Of a stretch of DNA of 64,000 nt, positions 1 to 8,101 are shown one piece after another. The DNA is from Rhodospirillales bacterium (GTDB lineage Bacteria > Pseudomonadota > Alphaproteobacteria > Rhodospirillales > Shumkoniaceae), in contig JADHSV010000002.1 in assembly GCA_016776725.1 (NCBI GenBank), positions 1 to 64,000 of the forward strand, in the 5' to 3' direction. A model generated the notes under the pieces. The model was not told the DNA's origin. It did no database searches and worked only from the letters and a program-made list of their open reading frames with translations. The position numbers and the translations under genes are program-made. Within the stretch, counting starts at the first letter, position 1. Every line of letters starts with the position of its first letter.

Positions 1-1
1 C

Positions 2-958
2 ACCCGTTACATGGCCCGCCATTCGCTTCGTTCGCCGAACGAATGGAGCGATCTGACCGATCCCGCCTATCACCAACACCTGGGGATCACGGCCCCGTCG
101 CGCTCGGGCACCACGCATTTGATGGTGGAAGGCATTCTTCAAAATCACGGCTGGAAGAACGGCTGGGCCCTTTTGATGGAGATCGCCGGTAATCTGGCCA
201 CCGTTACGGCACGAAGCTTCAGTGTTGTCGAGGGGGTCAACAGCGGGCGCTTCGGTATCGGCCTGGGGATCGATTTCCTGGGCTTGTCTTCGAAGGCGTC
301 GGGCCTGCCCGTCGATTTTGCCTATTCGGCGACAACGCCCTTCGTTCCGGCCAATGTGGCGATCCTCAAGAATGCGCAAAACCGCGAACTTGCCGAAACC
401 TTCATTAAGTTTCTGCTTTCCGGGCCGGGGCAGCGCGTTCTGTTCGAGCCCGAAATCCATCGCCTGCCGGTGGTGCGCGAGGCTTATGAAAGCGCGCCCG
501 TTGGGTACCCGAACCCGTTTGGCGCCAATTCCCTTGTCCGGGGTGTGGCGTTCGATAGCCGGCGTTCGCGTCTTCGCTATCATCTGGTCAACGCCATGTT
601 CGATACGCTAATCACCTTTAGGGTGCGAAAGCTCAATCGCGTGTGGGCAGCCATTCACCGGGCCGAAGCGCTTCTTCGCGACGCCAATAATCCCGATGCG
701 GCCGCCGCCATCGCCAGGGCGCGACAATTGGCAGTCACGGTTCCGGTTTCGGCTGAGGACTCAACCGATGCGGCCTTCACCTCGATCTTCATTCGCAAGC
801 AACGGGGCCGCTCGGTACCGGCGCGGCAGCTTGATATGGAGAAAAACTGGGATGAAACGGTAACGCAAAACCTTCTCGAAGCTTTGCGAATCGCCGAGGC
901 ACAGGCCAGGGCGCTGGAAACCGCCGACGGCGCAAGCAATCCAGGGGCGGTCCGGTGA
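2..958 (+). CDS. PgtC-like periplasmic binding protein, sensory type (5' end outside window)
   Basis: The reading frame is open from the first bases, so the N-terminus and any signal peptide lie outside the window. About 318 residues are visible. They match the C-terminal two thirds of the binding protein at 4925-6295, sharing the EWSDL stretch, the SAPSRSGTTHL-like motif (here TAPSRSGTTHL) and the EGVNSG and FPNPF-like segments. Both belong to the iron/phosphosugar-type extracytoplasmic solute-binding family that includes PgtC. The stop overlaps the GTG of the kinase gene by 4 bases, so the two are translationally coupled. In Salmonella, PgtC works with kinase PgtB and activator PgtA in induction by phosphoglycerates. 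The same gene order here suggests a ligand-sensing rather than a transport role. The ligand is not evident from sequence. Confidence 0.85.
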   Translation, partial: TRYMARHSLRSPNEWSDLTDPAYHQHLGITAPSRSGTTHLMVEGILQNHGWKNGWALLMEIAGNLATVTARSFSVVEGVNSGRFGIGLGIDFLGLSSKASGLPVDFAYSATTPFVPANVAILKNAQNRELAETFIKFLLSGPGQRVLFEPEIHRLPVVREAYESAPVGYPNPFGANSLVRGVAFDSRRSRLRYHLVNAMFDTLITFRVRKLNRVWAAIHRAEALLRDANNPDAAAAIARARQLAVTVPVSAEDSTDAAFTSIFIRKQRGRSVPARQLDMEKNWDETVTQNLLEALRIAEAQARALETADGASNPGAVR

Positions 959-3351
959 TCCTGTGGACATCCTTCGGGATCAGAACCCGCCTTTTCGTCG
1001 CCTTCGGGGCGGTTGCCGCGATGACTGTCGCGGCGAGCATTGCCGCGTGGCTGTCGTTTGCCAATCTCAGCGAGAGCCTGAGCCGCATCGCCAACACTCA
1101 TGTTCCCGCCATGACCGTTGCCGCGCAATTGGCGGAAAAAGGCGGCGCAATCATCGCCACCGCGCCGGCCCTGATGTCCGCCGGCAACGAAACCGAACAA
1201 CAGGCAATCTGGACCGATCTCGAAATCCTTCTGATCGATATGTCCGATCTATTGGAAGAGATGGGCGAACAATTGACGGACGAGCCGTCCCGCGCATCGC
1301 TTCAGCGATTGACCGAAGGAATTTCCGATAACCTTGGCGCCCTGAACGCCAACGTGGACAACCGCTTCGACCTTAGAAACCGCAATGCCGAATTGACCGA
1401 CCACCTTCGCTGGCTGCACGCGGATTTTCTGGATGAAGTCGAACCCATGATCGAGGAAGCGCGTTTCAACATCCAGTCGGCCATGGAGGAAGTTGAAGAA
1501 CCGGTTGGCGAGGAAATCGGCCTTGCCGAGACAAAAACCCTGCGTGCCGAAATGCTCAAACGCGAAGCACTGTTGAAGATTAACGCCGCAGGCAATCTGG
1601 CGGTGGGACTGTTGATCCGCGCGTCCAGCGCCGAAAGCGTGGACGAGGTCGACTTCTCGGGCCACCTCATCGGCGACATCACCGACGGACTGGACGAGGA
1701 TCTCGGCGTTCTGCAGGGTCTGGACAGCAGCGTGTCGTTGCGTCAAGTGGTTGCCGAAATTCTTGTTCTGGCCAGCGGCGGCGGAAGTGTGCTTGACGTT
1801 CGCAAACGCGAACTGGGCGTCGTTCAGGAAGGACGGCGATTGCTGGCCGCCAATAATCAATTGGTGGACCATCTTAAATCGGTGATCGGCGGGCAGGTGT
1901 CGGCCCTGGAATCGGCAACGACCATGGCAGCGGCCACATCCAACAGATCGATCCAGCGCGGCCGCTACTTTTTGGCCGTGATCGCCATGGTCAGTCTGCT
2001 GATTGCCGTGGCCGTCGGCTGGATTTACGTGGGCCGCAACATCGTCGCCCGCATCACCGCGCTGGGCAAAAGCATGCGGGCCATCGCCGATGGCGATTTG
2101 AAGACGGCGGTTCCGGTTGAAGGGCGTGACGAAATTTCCGAAATGGCCCAGGCGTTGCTGGTTTTTCGGGATACGGCCATTGAAGTTGAAGAAGCCAACG
2201 CCGAAGCCATCATCGACAACACCATGGCCGGCGTGGTCGGCGTGAGCCGAAGCGGTGTCATCGAATTTTTTAACCCGTCCGCCGAAGAATTGTTCGGGCG
2301 CGCCGCGGATAAAGTCATCGGGAAAAACCTGACCACGTTGATCGCCCACGAGAACCGGGGCTCGGTCGAGGACATCCTTCGCGGGTCCGGGAAACCGCCC
2401 GCTTATGTGGAAACGAACGGCCTGCGCGTCGATGGCGCCACGTTTCCCATGGATATGGCCGTGCGTGAATTCAGACAACGCCGCCGCAAAAGGTTCATGG
2501 TGACCTTGCACGACATGACGGAACGAAAACACGCCCAGCAATTGCTTGAACAACGCGTGCTGGAAAAAACGAAGGACCTGCGCTCGGCCAACCGCAAACT
2601 CAGAAAAGAAATCACGGAACGCGAAAGAACGGCACTAGAGTTGCGCGAAGCCCAGGACGAACTGGTACAGGCGAGCAAACTGGCGGCGCTTGGGCAAATT
2701 TCGGCGGGCATTGCACACGAACTCAACCAGCCCCTGGCCGCCATCAGATCCTATGCCCACAACGGCTCCATCCTGCTTGATCGGGGCCGCGAGAGCGAAA
2801 CACGGGAAAATCTGGAACGCATCGAAGCCATGACCGAGCGCATGGCCGATATCACGTCGCACCTGAAATCCATTGCCCGGCGGCCGTCGAAACTGGTCGG
2901 AACCGTCAATCTGGAAACCGCCGTAACCAATGCGCTTTCGTTTTTCCGAACGCGCATTGAAAAGGAAGCGGTCGACGTCGAGCTTGATTTTTCCCCCAAG
3001 GATGTTTTGACGACCGGCGAGGATGTGCGGCTTGAACAGGTGTTTATCAACCTCGTAACCAACGCCCTGGACGCCATGGAAGATGCGCCGGTAAAGAAAC
3101 TTTGTATCGCGGCAAAAAATGTTGACGGGAAAGCGGTCGTGGAATTCAGGGATACGGGTCACGGTATTTTAGAAGAAGATGTGGGAAAGATTTTTGATCC
3201 GTTTTTCACCACCAAGGAAGCCGGAAGCGGCCTGGGCCTCGGTTTGTCGATTTCCAGCAAAATCATTAGAGACTTCGGTGGGGTTATCCAGCTAAGAGAA
3301 ACTTCAGCCGAAGGAACGCTCATCGCCGTCGAATTATCGGCCGCCGAATAA
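955..3351 (+). CDS. PgtB/DctB-like membrane sensor histidine kinase
   Basis: A 798-residue sensor kinase starting at a GTG that overlaps the upstream stop. A membrane segment near residues 9-29 and another near 339-358 enclose a periplasmic domain of about 300 residues, long enough to contact a periplasmic binding protein. Next come HAMP (about 360-415), a PAS domain (about 420-525), a coiled-coil linker, a HisKA domain with the phospho-acceptor His588 in GIAHELNQPL, and an ATPase domain with an NLVTNALDAM N-box and a GLGLGLSIS G2 box. The H-box is of the DctB class, which fits the sigma-54 activator encoded next (start 23 bases downstream). Inferred role: relay the state of the binding protein at 2-958 to the regulator at 3375-4709. 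Confidence 0.9.
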   Translation: MILWTSFGIRTRLFVAFGAVAAMTVAASIAAWLSFANLSESLSRIANTHVPAMTVAAQLAEKGGAIIATAPALMSAGNETEQQAIWTDLEILLIDMSDLLEEMGEQLTDEPSRASLQRLTEGISDNLGALNANVDNRFDLRNRNAELTDHLRWLHADFLDEVEPMIEEARFNIQSAMEEVEEPVGEEIGLAETKTLRAEMLKREALLKINAAGNLAVGLLIRASSAESVDEVDFSGHLIGDITDGLDEDLGVLQGLDSSVSLRQVVAEILVLASGGGSVLDVRKRELGVVQEGRRLLAANNQLVDHLKSVIGGQVSALESATTMAAATSNRSIQRGRYFLAVIAMVSLLIAVAVGWIYVGRNIVARITALGKSMRAIADGDLKTAVPVEGRDEISEMAQALLVFRDTAIEVEEANAEAIIDNTMAGVVGVSRSGVIEFFNPSAEELFGRAADKVIGKNLTTLIAHENRGSVEDILRGSGKPPAYVETNGLRVDGATFPMDMAVREFRQRRRKRFMVTLHDMTERKHAQQLLEQRVLEKTKDLRSANRKLRKEITERERTALELREAQDELVQASKLAALGQISAGIAHELNQPLAAIRSYAHNGSILLDRGRESETRENLERIEAMTERMADITSHLKSIARRPSKLVGTVNLETAVTNALSFFRTRIEKEAVDVELDFSPKDVLTTGEDVRLEQVFINLVTNALDAMEDAPVKKLCIAAKNVDGKAVVEFRDTGHGILEEDVGKIFDPFFTTKEAGSGLGLGLSISSKIIRDFGGVIQLRETSAEGTLIAVELSAAE

Positions 3352-3374
3352 CCGGACCTCACAAGGTGCAGGGA

Positions 3375-4709
3375 ATGAACGAAGCGCAGGCAAAAGTTAT
3401 TTTAATCGATGACGAGAAGGACGTTCTGCTGTCCAGCCAGCAGACGCTGGAACTGGAAGGAATAACGGTTCTTCCTTTCCGGGCGGCGGAACCCGCGCTG
3501 GACACCATCTCGCGCGATTGGGAAGGCGTCATTCTAACGGACGTCAAGATGCCGCGAATGGACGGAATGGAGCTTCTGCGCCGCGTGAAAGAGGTCGATT
3601 GCGACCTGCCCGTTATTCTGGTGACCGGTCATGGCGACGTCCCCATGGCGCTTCAGGCCGTGCGCGATGGGGCCTATGACTTCATCGAAAAACCCGCGCC
3701 GCCGGAATATCTGGTGGAAGTGGTCGGGCGCGCGCTGGAAACCCGGCGCCTCGTCCTTGAAAACCGTGCACTGCGGCAGGAACTCGCCACCATTTCCGGA
3801 ATGGACGGCCGCATCGTCGGCGGTTCCGATGGGATCGAGGGGGTCCGCAAGACCATTGCCAATATCGCCGACACCGGCGTCGACGTGTTGATCTCCGGCG
3901 AGACGGGAACCGGCAAGGAACTGGTGGCCCGCTGCCTGCACGAATTCAGCGACCGGCGGGACAGGCAGTTCGTCGCCTTGAACTGCGGTGCGCTTCCCGA
4001 AACCATTATCGAAAGCGAATTGTTCGGTCACGAAGCGGGAGCCTTTACGGGCGCCGCAAAGAAGCGCATAGGCAAAATGGAATTCGCCGACGGCGGAACC
4101 CTGTTTCTTGATGAAATCGAATCCATGCCTTTTGGCCTTCAGGTAAAACTGTTAAGGGTTCTTCAGGAACGCTCCATCGAGCGTTTGGGCGGAAACGAAA
4201 CCGTTCCCGTCGATGTGCGTGTCGTTGCCGCCACCAAGGTGGATTTGCGCGAGGCGGCGGGAAAGGGTGAGTTCCGCGAAGATCTTTATTACCGGCTGAA
4301 CGTGGCCAATGTGGATATCCCGCCCTTGCGCGAACGCCGCGCCGACATCCCGCTTCTATTCCAGCACTTCGTTCAACGGGCGTGCAAGAAGTTCGGGCGT
4401 GCTTTGCCGCAAACCCAGCCGGCACAGATGGAAGAATTGATGGCGCGGCCATGGCCCGGCAACGTGCGTGAACTGGGAAATAGCGCCGAGCGCTATGTGC
4501 TGGGCCTTGCCGACGGTAATGATCAAGCTGCCGCCAAGTCGTTGGCGGAACGCGTCGGTACGTTCGAACGTCAAATCATCGAGGAAACCCTGCGCCGAAA
4601 CGGCGGGCAGATCACCCTATCAGCGGGCGAACTGGGCATCCCCAGAAAGAAGCTGTATCTGCGCATGCAGAAATTCGGTCTCAGCCGAAAGGATTTTGCC
4701 TCCTCCTGA
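3375..4709 (+). CDS. PgtA/DctD-like sigma-54-dependent response regulator
   Basis: A 444-residue activator: receiver domain (about 8-120, phospho-acceptor Asp in LTDVKMPRMDG), AAA+ domain with Walker A GETGTGKE, an intact sigma-54 contact loop GAFTGA and a Walker B-like FLDEIE, and a C-terminal Fis-type helix-turn-helix (LSAGELGIPRKKLYLRMQK). The ATG at 3375 has AAGG eight bases upstream and is preferred to the GTG at 3366. It forms a two-component pair with the preceding kinase. A sigma-54 promoter and candidate enhancer sites lie just downstream, before the importer gene at 4925, so the importer is its probable target. It is unlikely to recognise ordinary sigma-70 promoters because GAFTGA is intact. 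Confidence 0.92.
   Translation: MNEAQAKVILIDDEKDVLLSSQQTLELEGITVLPFRAAEPALDTISRDWEGVILTDVKMPRMDGMELLRRVKEVDCDLPVILVTGHGDVPMALQAVRDGAYDFIEKPAPPEYLVEVVGRALETRRLVLENRALRQELATISGMDGRIVGGSDGIEGVRKTIANIADTGVDVLISGETGTGKELVARCLHEFSDRRDRQFVALNCGALPETIIESELFGHEAGAFTGAAKKRIGKMEFADGGTLFLDEIESMPFGLQVKLLRVLQERSIERLGGNETVPVDVRVVAATKVDLREAAGKGEFREDLYYRLNVANVDIPPLRERRADIPLLFQHFVQRACKKFGRALPQTQPAQMEELMARPWPGNVRELGNSAERYVLGLADGNDQAAAKSLAERVGTFERQIIEETLRRNGGQITLSAGELGIPRKKLYLRMQKFGLSRKDFASS
4674..4689. promoter_or_regulatory. candidate distal activator-binding dyad
   Basis: TTCGGTCTCAGCCGAA is an imperfect inverted repeat inside the last codons of the activator gene. Its reverse complement shares the GGCTGAG core with the second dyad at 4750-4766. 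It lies about 150 bases upstream of the -24 element, a normal distance for a bacterial enhancer. The assignment is inference from symmetry, similarity and position. Confidence 0.35.
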
Positions 4710-4749
4710 CGGGGCGTTTTCTGTGTCCCTTTTTTGACCCAAACGGTTC

Positions 4750-4766
4750 TTCCGGCTGAGTCGGAA
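4750..4766. promoter_or_regulatory. candidate enhancer (upstream activating) dyad for the PgtA/DctD-like regulator
   Basis: TTCCGGCTGAGTCGGAA is a 17-base near-perfect palindrome with seven of eight base pairs matched around a central G. It lies about 72 bases upstream of the -24/-12 promoter at 4838-4853, a typical spacing for DctD/NtrC-class enhancers. It shares a core with the dyad at 4674-4689. Confidence 0.55.
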
Positions 4767-4837
4767 ACGACACGCCGAACGGAATGAAAATTCCCTCTCC
4801 AAGCCAGTTTTTAAACAAAATCAATGCCTTATGGATC

Positions 4838-4853
4838 TGGCATACCCCTTGCA
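4838..4853 (+). promoter_or_regulatory. sigma-54 (-24/-12) promoter of the importer operon
   Basis: TGGCATACCCCTTGCA has the invariant GG and GC at the required spacing and matches the TGGCAC-N5-TTGCA consensus at all but one defining base. The start codon of the binding-protein gene lies 72 bases downstream. With a sigma-54 activator encoded immediately upstream, this is the most secure regulatory call in the window. Transcription should begin near 4864. Confidence 0.85.
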
Positions 4854-4864
4854 AAGGTCATTGA

Positions 4865-4894
4865 CACCCTTCGGGGTGGACAAACGTACGTTTG
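4865..4894 (+). promoter_or_regulatory. two adjacent dyads in the importer 5' leader
   Basis: CACCC-TTCG-GGGTG (4865-4878) is a five-pair stem capped by a UUCG-type loop. It is followed by the perfect 14-base palindrome CAAACGTACGTTTG (4881-4894). Both sit between the predicted transcript start and the ribosome-binding site. They could protect or tune the mRNA, or the palindrome could bind a protein. No function is shown. Confidence 0.45.
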
Positions 4895-4924
4895 AGAATT
4901 TGGCATGCATATAGGGAGCAACTC

Positions 4925-6295
4925 ATGAAAAAATCCGCATTGGGTTACGGCGTCGCCATTTTTGGCGCAGCGTTGGTAGCCGGCGTCCTCGCCGCGCCCG
5001 TCGGCGCGTTCGCGATGGAAGATAAACTGGTCGTGGTGACATCCTATCCGAAGGATCTGACCGGACCGTTCAAAAAGGCGTTCGAGGCGAAACACCCCGG
5101 CACCATGGTCGAAGTGTTGCAGAAAAAGACCTCTGCCGGCGTAAAATACATTCAGGAAACCGCGTCGGGTAACACGTCGGACCTGATGTGGGCGTCCGCA
5201 CCCGATGCCTTCGAGGTCCTCAAGAACGATGGCCTGCTGGCCAAATACACGCCCAAGGCTACCGGCATTCCCAAGAACATCGGCTCCTATCCGGTAAACG
5301 ATCCTGCCGGTTATTACGTCGGTTTCGCAGGGTCCGGCTACGGCATCATGTGGAACGAGCGGTATGTGAAGGCGAAAAAACTTCCGGTTCCGGCCGAATG
5401 GTCCGATCTGGCCAAACCCGTCTATCACGATCACGTCGGCATGTCGGCCCCGTCACGTTCCGGCACCACCCATTTGACGGTTGAGACCGTCCTTCAGGGT
5501 GAAGGCTGGGAAAAGGGCTGGGCGACGTGGAAAAACATCGCCGGTAACTTCAAGATGGTCACCGAACGCAGCTTCGGCGTCCCCGAAGGTGTGAACAGCG
5601 GCGATTTCGGTCTTGGCATCGTCATCGATTTCTTCGGTTTCTCGTCCAAGGCGACCGGCTTCCCGGTGGATTTCGTTTATCCGACCGTCACCACGCTGGT
5701 TCCGGCCAATATCGCCATCGTCAAAAGCGCTCCGCATCCGGGCGCTGCGGCGGCCTTCATCGAATTCCTGCTGTCGGTTGAAGGCCAAGAGCTTCTTCTC
5801 GATCCGGCGATCCGGCGACTTCCGGTCAATCCGGCGACTTACGCCAAAGCGCCTGCGGGCTTCCCCAATCCGTTCAAGGACAAGTCCATTGGCGCCGCCG
5901 TCAAGTTCGACGTCGCCAAGTCGGGTGCGCGCTACAATCTCGTCAACAGCCTGTTTGACGTGATGATCACCTATCGGCGTGAAGACCTGGCAGCGGCCGC
6001 CAAGGCCATCCAGGAAGCCGAAACCGCGCTTTCCGGCAAGTCCAACGCCGAAGCCGCCGGGCTCGTTAAGGAAGCACGTGCGCTGATTGCCGCCATGCCG
6101 ATAACCGAAGCCGAAGCCGTCGACGCCAAGTACCCCGGCGTGTTTACCTCCGACGTGTTCAAGAAGCGCAAAAAAGCGTCGGTTAAGGTTCCGAAGCGTC
6201 AGGCCGAGGTTGAGGAAAAATGGGATTCCTTCTGCCTGAAGAACTACAAGGACGCCCAGGCCAAAGCCGAAAAGGCGCTGGCGCTTCTTAAGTAA
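4925..6295 (+). CDS. ABC importer periplasmic binding protein (PgtC/FbpA-like)
   Basis: A 456-residue exported binding protein. The ATG at 4925 follows an AGGGAG ribosome site and opens a signal peptide (MKKSALGYG, then a hydrophobic stretch ending GAFA). An in-frame TTG at 4892 lies within the leader palindrome and is not preferred. The mature part carries SAPSRSGTTHL and EGVNSG segments shared with the sensory paralogue at 2-958, followed by an Ala/Lys-rich helical tail. It heads a transcription unit with a fused permease and an ATPase and is preceded by a sigma-54 promoter. Homologous systems move Fe(III), phosphonates or phosphorylated sugars or acids. The substrate cannot be read from sequence, but the PgtCBA-like regulators favour a phosphorylated small molecule. 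Confidence 0.88.
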   Translation: MKKSALGYGVAIFGAALVAGVLAAPVGAFAMEDKLVVVTSYPKDLTGPFKKAFEAKHPGTMVEVLQKKTSAGVKYIQETASGNTSDLMWASAPDAFEVLKNDGLLAKYTPKATGIPKNIGSYPVNDPAGYYVGFAGSGYGIMWNERYVKAKKLPVPAEWSDLAKPVYHDHVGMSAPSRSGTTHLTVETVLQGEGWEKGWATWKNIAGNFKMVTERSFGVPEGVNSGDFGLGIVIDFFGFSSKATGFPVDFVYPTVTTLVPANIAIVKSAPHPGAAAAFIEFLLSVEGQELLLDPAIRRLPVNPATYAKAPAGFPNPFKDKSIGAAVKFDVAKSGARYNLVNSLFDVMITYRREDLAAAAKAIQEAETALSGKSNAEAAGLVKEARALIAAMPITEAEAVDAKYPGVFTSDVFKKRKKASVKVPKRQAEVEEKWDSFCLKNYKDAQAKAEKALALLK

Positions 6296-6309
6296 GTAAC
6301 GCCTCAATA

Positions 6310-6339
6310 CCGGTTCGGCTCCGTCAGGGGCCGAACCGG
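6310..6339 (+). terminator. strong intercistronic hairpin after the binding-protein gene
   Basis: CCGGTTCGGC and GCCGAACCGG form a perfect ten-pair stem with a ten-base loop, with no T-run after it. In importer operons such a hairpin usually stabilises the upstream binding-protein mRNA or partly ends transcription, giving more binding protein than permease. The function is inferred from position. Confidence 0.6.
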
Positions 6340-6381
6340 CCCGTTTCCAAATAACCAAATTTCAACAGGGGGAGATCAGGG

Positions 6382-8082
6382 GTGATTTCCGAGATTAGAA
6401 AACATCCGGGACAGATGGCGGTGATGGTGCTCATCACGCTGTTCCTGCTGGCATTCCTGGTCGTGCCCGTGGTGCAGGTCGTGTTCGTTGCGTTCATGGA
6501 CGCCACGACCGGCGGCTTCACGCTGTTGAATTTCAAGGATTTCTTCAGCACCGCGCTGTTCCGCGAATCCTTCTGGAATTCCATTTACGTGGGCGGGATG
6601 TCGGTCCTGCTGGCATCGGCGTTCGCCATGCCGCTGGCCTACTTCACCTCGCGCTTCGAGTTTCGCGGCGGCGTTATCATTCAGGGCCTCGGCATCATTC
6701 CATTGATCATGCCGCCCTTCGTCGGCGCCGTGGCCATGATGATGATCTTCGGCCGCAACGGCAGCATCAATCTGCTGCTTGAGGAATTCCTGGGCATCAA
6801 CATTCCGTTCATGGAAGGCCTGAACGGCGTCATCCTTGTTGAAAGCGTTCATTATTTCCCGTTTATTCTGATTAATCTTTCGGCCGCTTTGCAGAACATC
6901 GACCGCGCCATGGAAGAATCGGCGCAGAATCTGGGATGTTCGGGCATGCGCCTGTACCGCCGCATCGTGCTTCCGCTTGCGATGCCGGGGTACGTGGCCG
7001 GCGCGTCGCTGGTGTTCCTGAAAGTCTTTGACGACCTGGGAACGCCGCTCTTGCTGAACGTCAACAACATGCTGGCGCCGCAGGCCTACTTGCGCATCGC
7101 CTCCATCGGCATCAACGATCCCATGGGCTACGTCATTTCCGTGATCCTGGTGGTTATTGCCATGGCCTCCATGTGGCTGGCCTTCCTGGCCCTGAAGGGC
7201 AAGGATTACGCCACCGTGCAAAAAGGCGGCGGCGGTCTGGCCAAACGGCGTATGCGTCCCATTGAAATGTTCTTTGCCTGGATCATCGTCCTGATCATCA
7301 TGACCCTCGTTCTGGCGCCCCATATCGGCCTTTCCATGCTGTCGCTGGGCACCATCTGGTCCTACAGCGTTTTGCCGGACGCCTTCACCTTGGATCATTT
7401 CCGGGCCATTTTCTCGGAAACGCCCGAGTACATGACCAACACCGTATTGTATTCGGCGCTGGCCGGCGGCATCGACGTAATCCTGGGTACGGCCATCGCC
7501 TACATCGTGCTTCGCACCAAGCTGGTGGGCCGCCAATGGCTCGACTATATCGCCATGTCGGCGGTGGCTATTCCCGGTCTGGTCATCGGTATCGGATACC
7601 TTAGGACGTTCTTCGACGTCGAGGTTCCGGGCATGGATGGGCAGTCCTTCGCCACCTGGTGGGTGGCCATCGTCATCGCGCTGGCCATCCGGCGTCTGCC
7701 GTACGCATTGCGGGCCTGCTCGGCGGCGCTGACACAGGTCAGCGTTTCCCTTGAGGAATCGGCCGAAAACCTGGGCGCCAACAAGCTCAAAACGGTTTAC
7801 CGGATCGTCATTCCGCTGATGGCGGGCGGTATTCTCGCCGGGTTCGTCACCAGCTTTGCGACGGCTGCGGTGGAACTGGGCATGACCCTGATGCTGGTGT
7901 CCAAAAACGCCGACGGGCCGCTGGCCTATGGCATCTATGTCTACATGCAAAGCGCTGCGGGACGTGGCCCCGGGGCGGCACTCGGCATCTTCGCGGTGCT
8001 GGTCGTCGGGCTTTGCACTTTCATCTCACATGTCTATGTCGATCGCCGTCAGCGTGCGCTCGGCATGAAACGCGACGATTAG
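6382..8082 (+). CDS. fused two-domain ABC permease (FbpB/PhnU2-like)
   Basis: A 566-residue inner-membrane protein holding two permease halves in one chain. Each half has several hydrophobic segments and an EAA-type coupling loop (EESAQNLGCSGMRLYRRIVLP and EESAENLGANKLKTVYRIVIP), so it can pair with an ATPase dimer without a second permease. The GTG start at 6382 follows a GGGGGAG ribosome site. Fused permeases of this kind occur in Fe(III) and 2-aminoethylphosphonate-type importers. It lies between the binding protein (4925-6295) and the ATPase (8102-9205) on the same strand. Confidence 0.9.
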   Translation: MISEIRKHPGQMAVMVLITLFLLAFLVVPVVQVVFVAFMDATTGGFTLLNFKDFFSTALFRESFWNSIYVGGMSVLLASAFAMPLAYFTSRFEFRGGVIIQGLGIIPLIMPPFVGAVAMMMIFGRNGSINLLLEEFLGINIPFMEGLNGVILVESVHYFPFILINLSAALQNIDRAMEESAQNLGCSGMRLYRRIVLPLAMPGYVAGASLVFLKVFDDLGTPLLLNVNNMLAPQAYLRIASIGINDPMGYVISVILVVIAMASMWLAFLALKGKDYATVQKGGGGLAKRRMRPIEMFFAWIIVLIIMTLVLAPHIGLSMLSLGTIWSYSVLPDAFTLDHFRAIFSETPEYMTNTVLYSALAGGIDVILGTAIAYIVLRTKLVGRQWLDYIAMSAVAIPGLVIGIGYLRTFFDVEVPGMDGQSFATWWVAIVIALAIRRLPYALRACSAALTQVSVSLEESAENLGANKLKTVYRIVIPLMAGGILAGFVTSFATAAVELGMTLMLVSKNADGPLAYGIYVYMQSAAGRGPGAALGIFAVLVVGLCTFISHVYVDRRQRALGMKRDD

Positions 8083-8101
8083 AGGCGGGGGAATCAATTA
8101 G

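Noticed and set aside
6376-7950. 524-codon minus-strand open frame
   Set aside because: It is antisense to the permease gene and extremely His/Asp/Gln-rich, typical of a shadow of hydrophobic codons.
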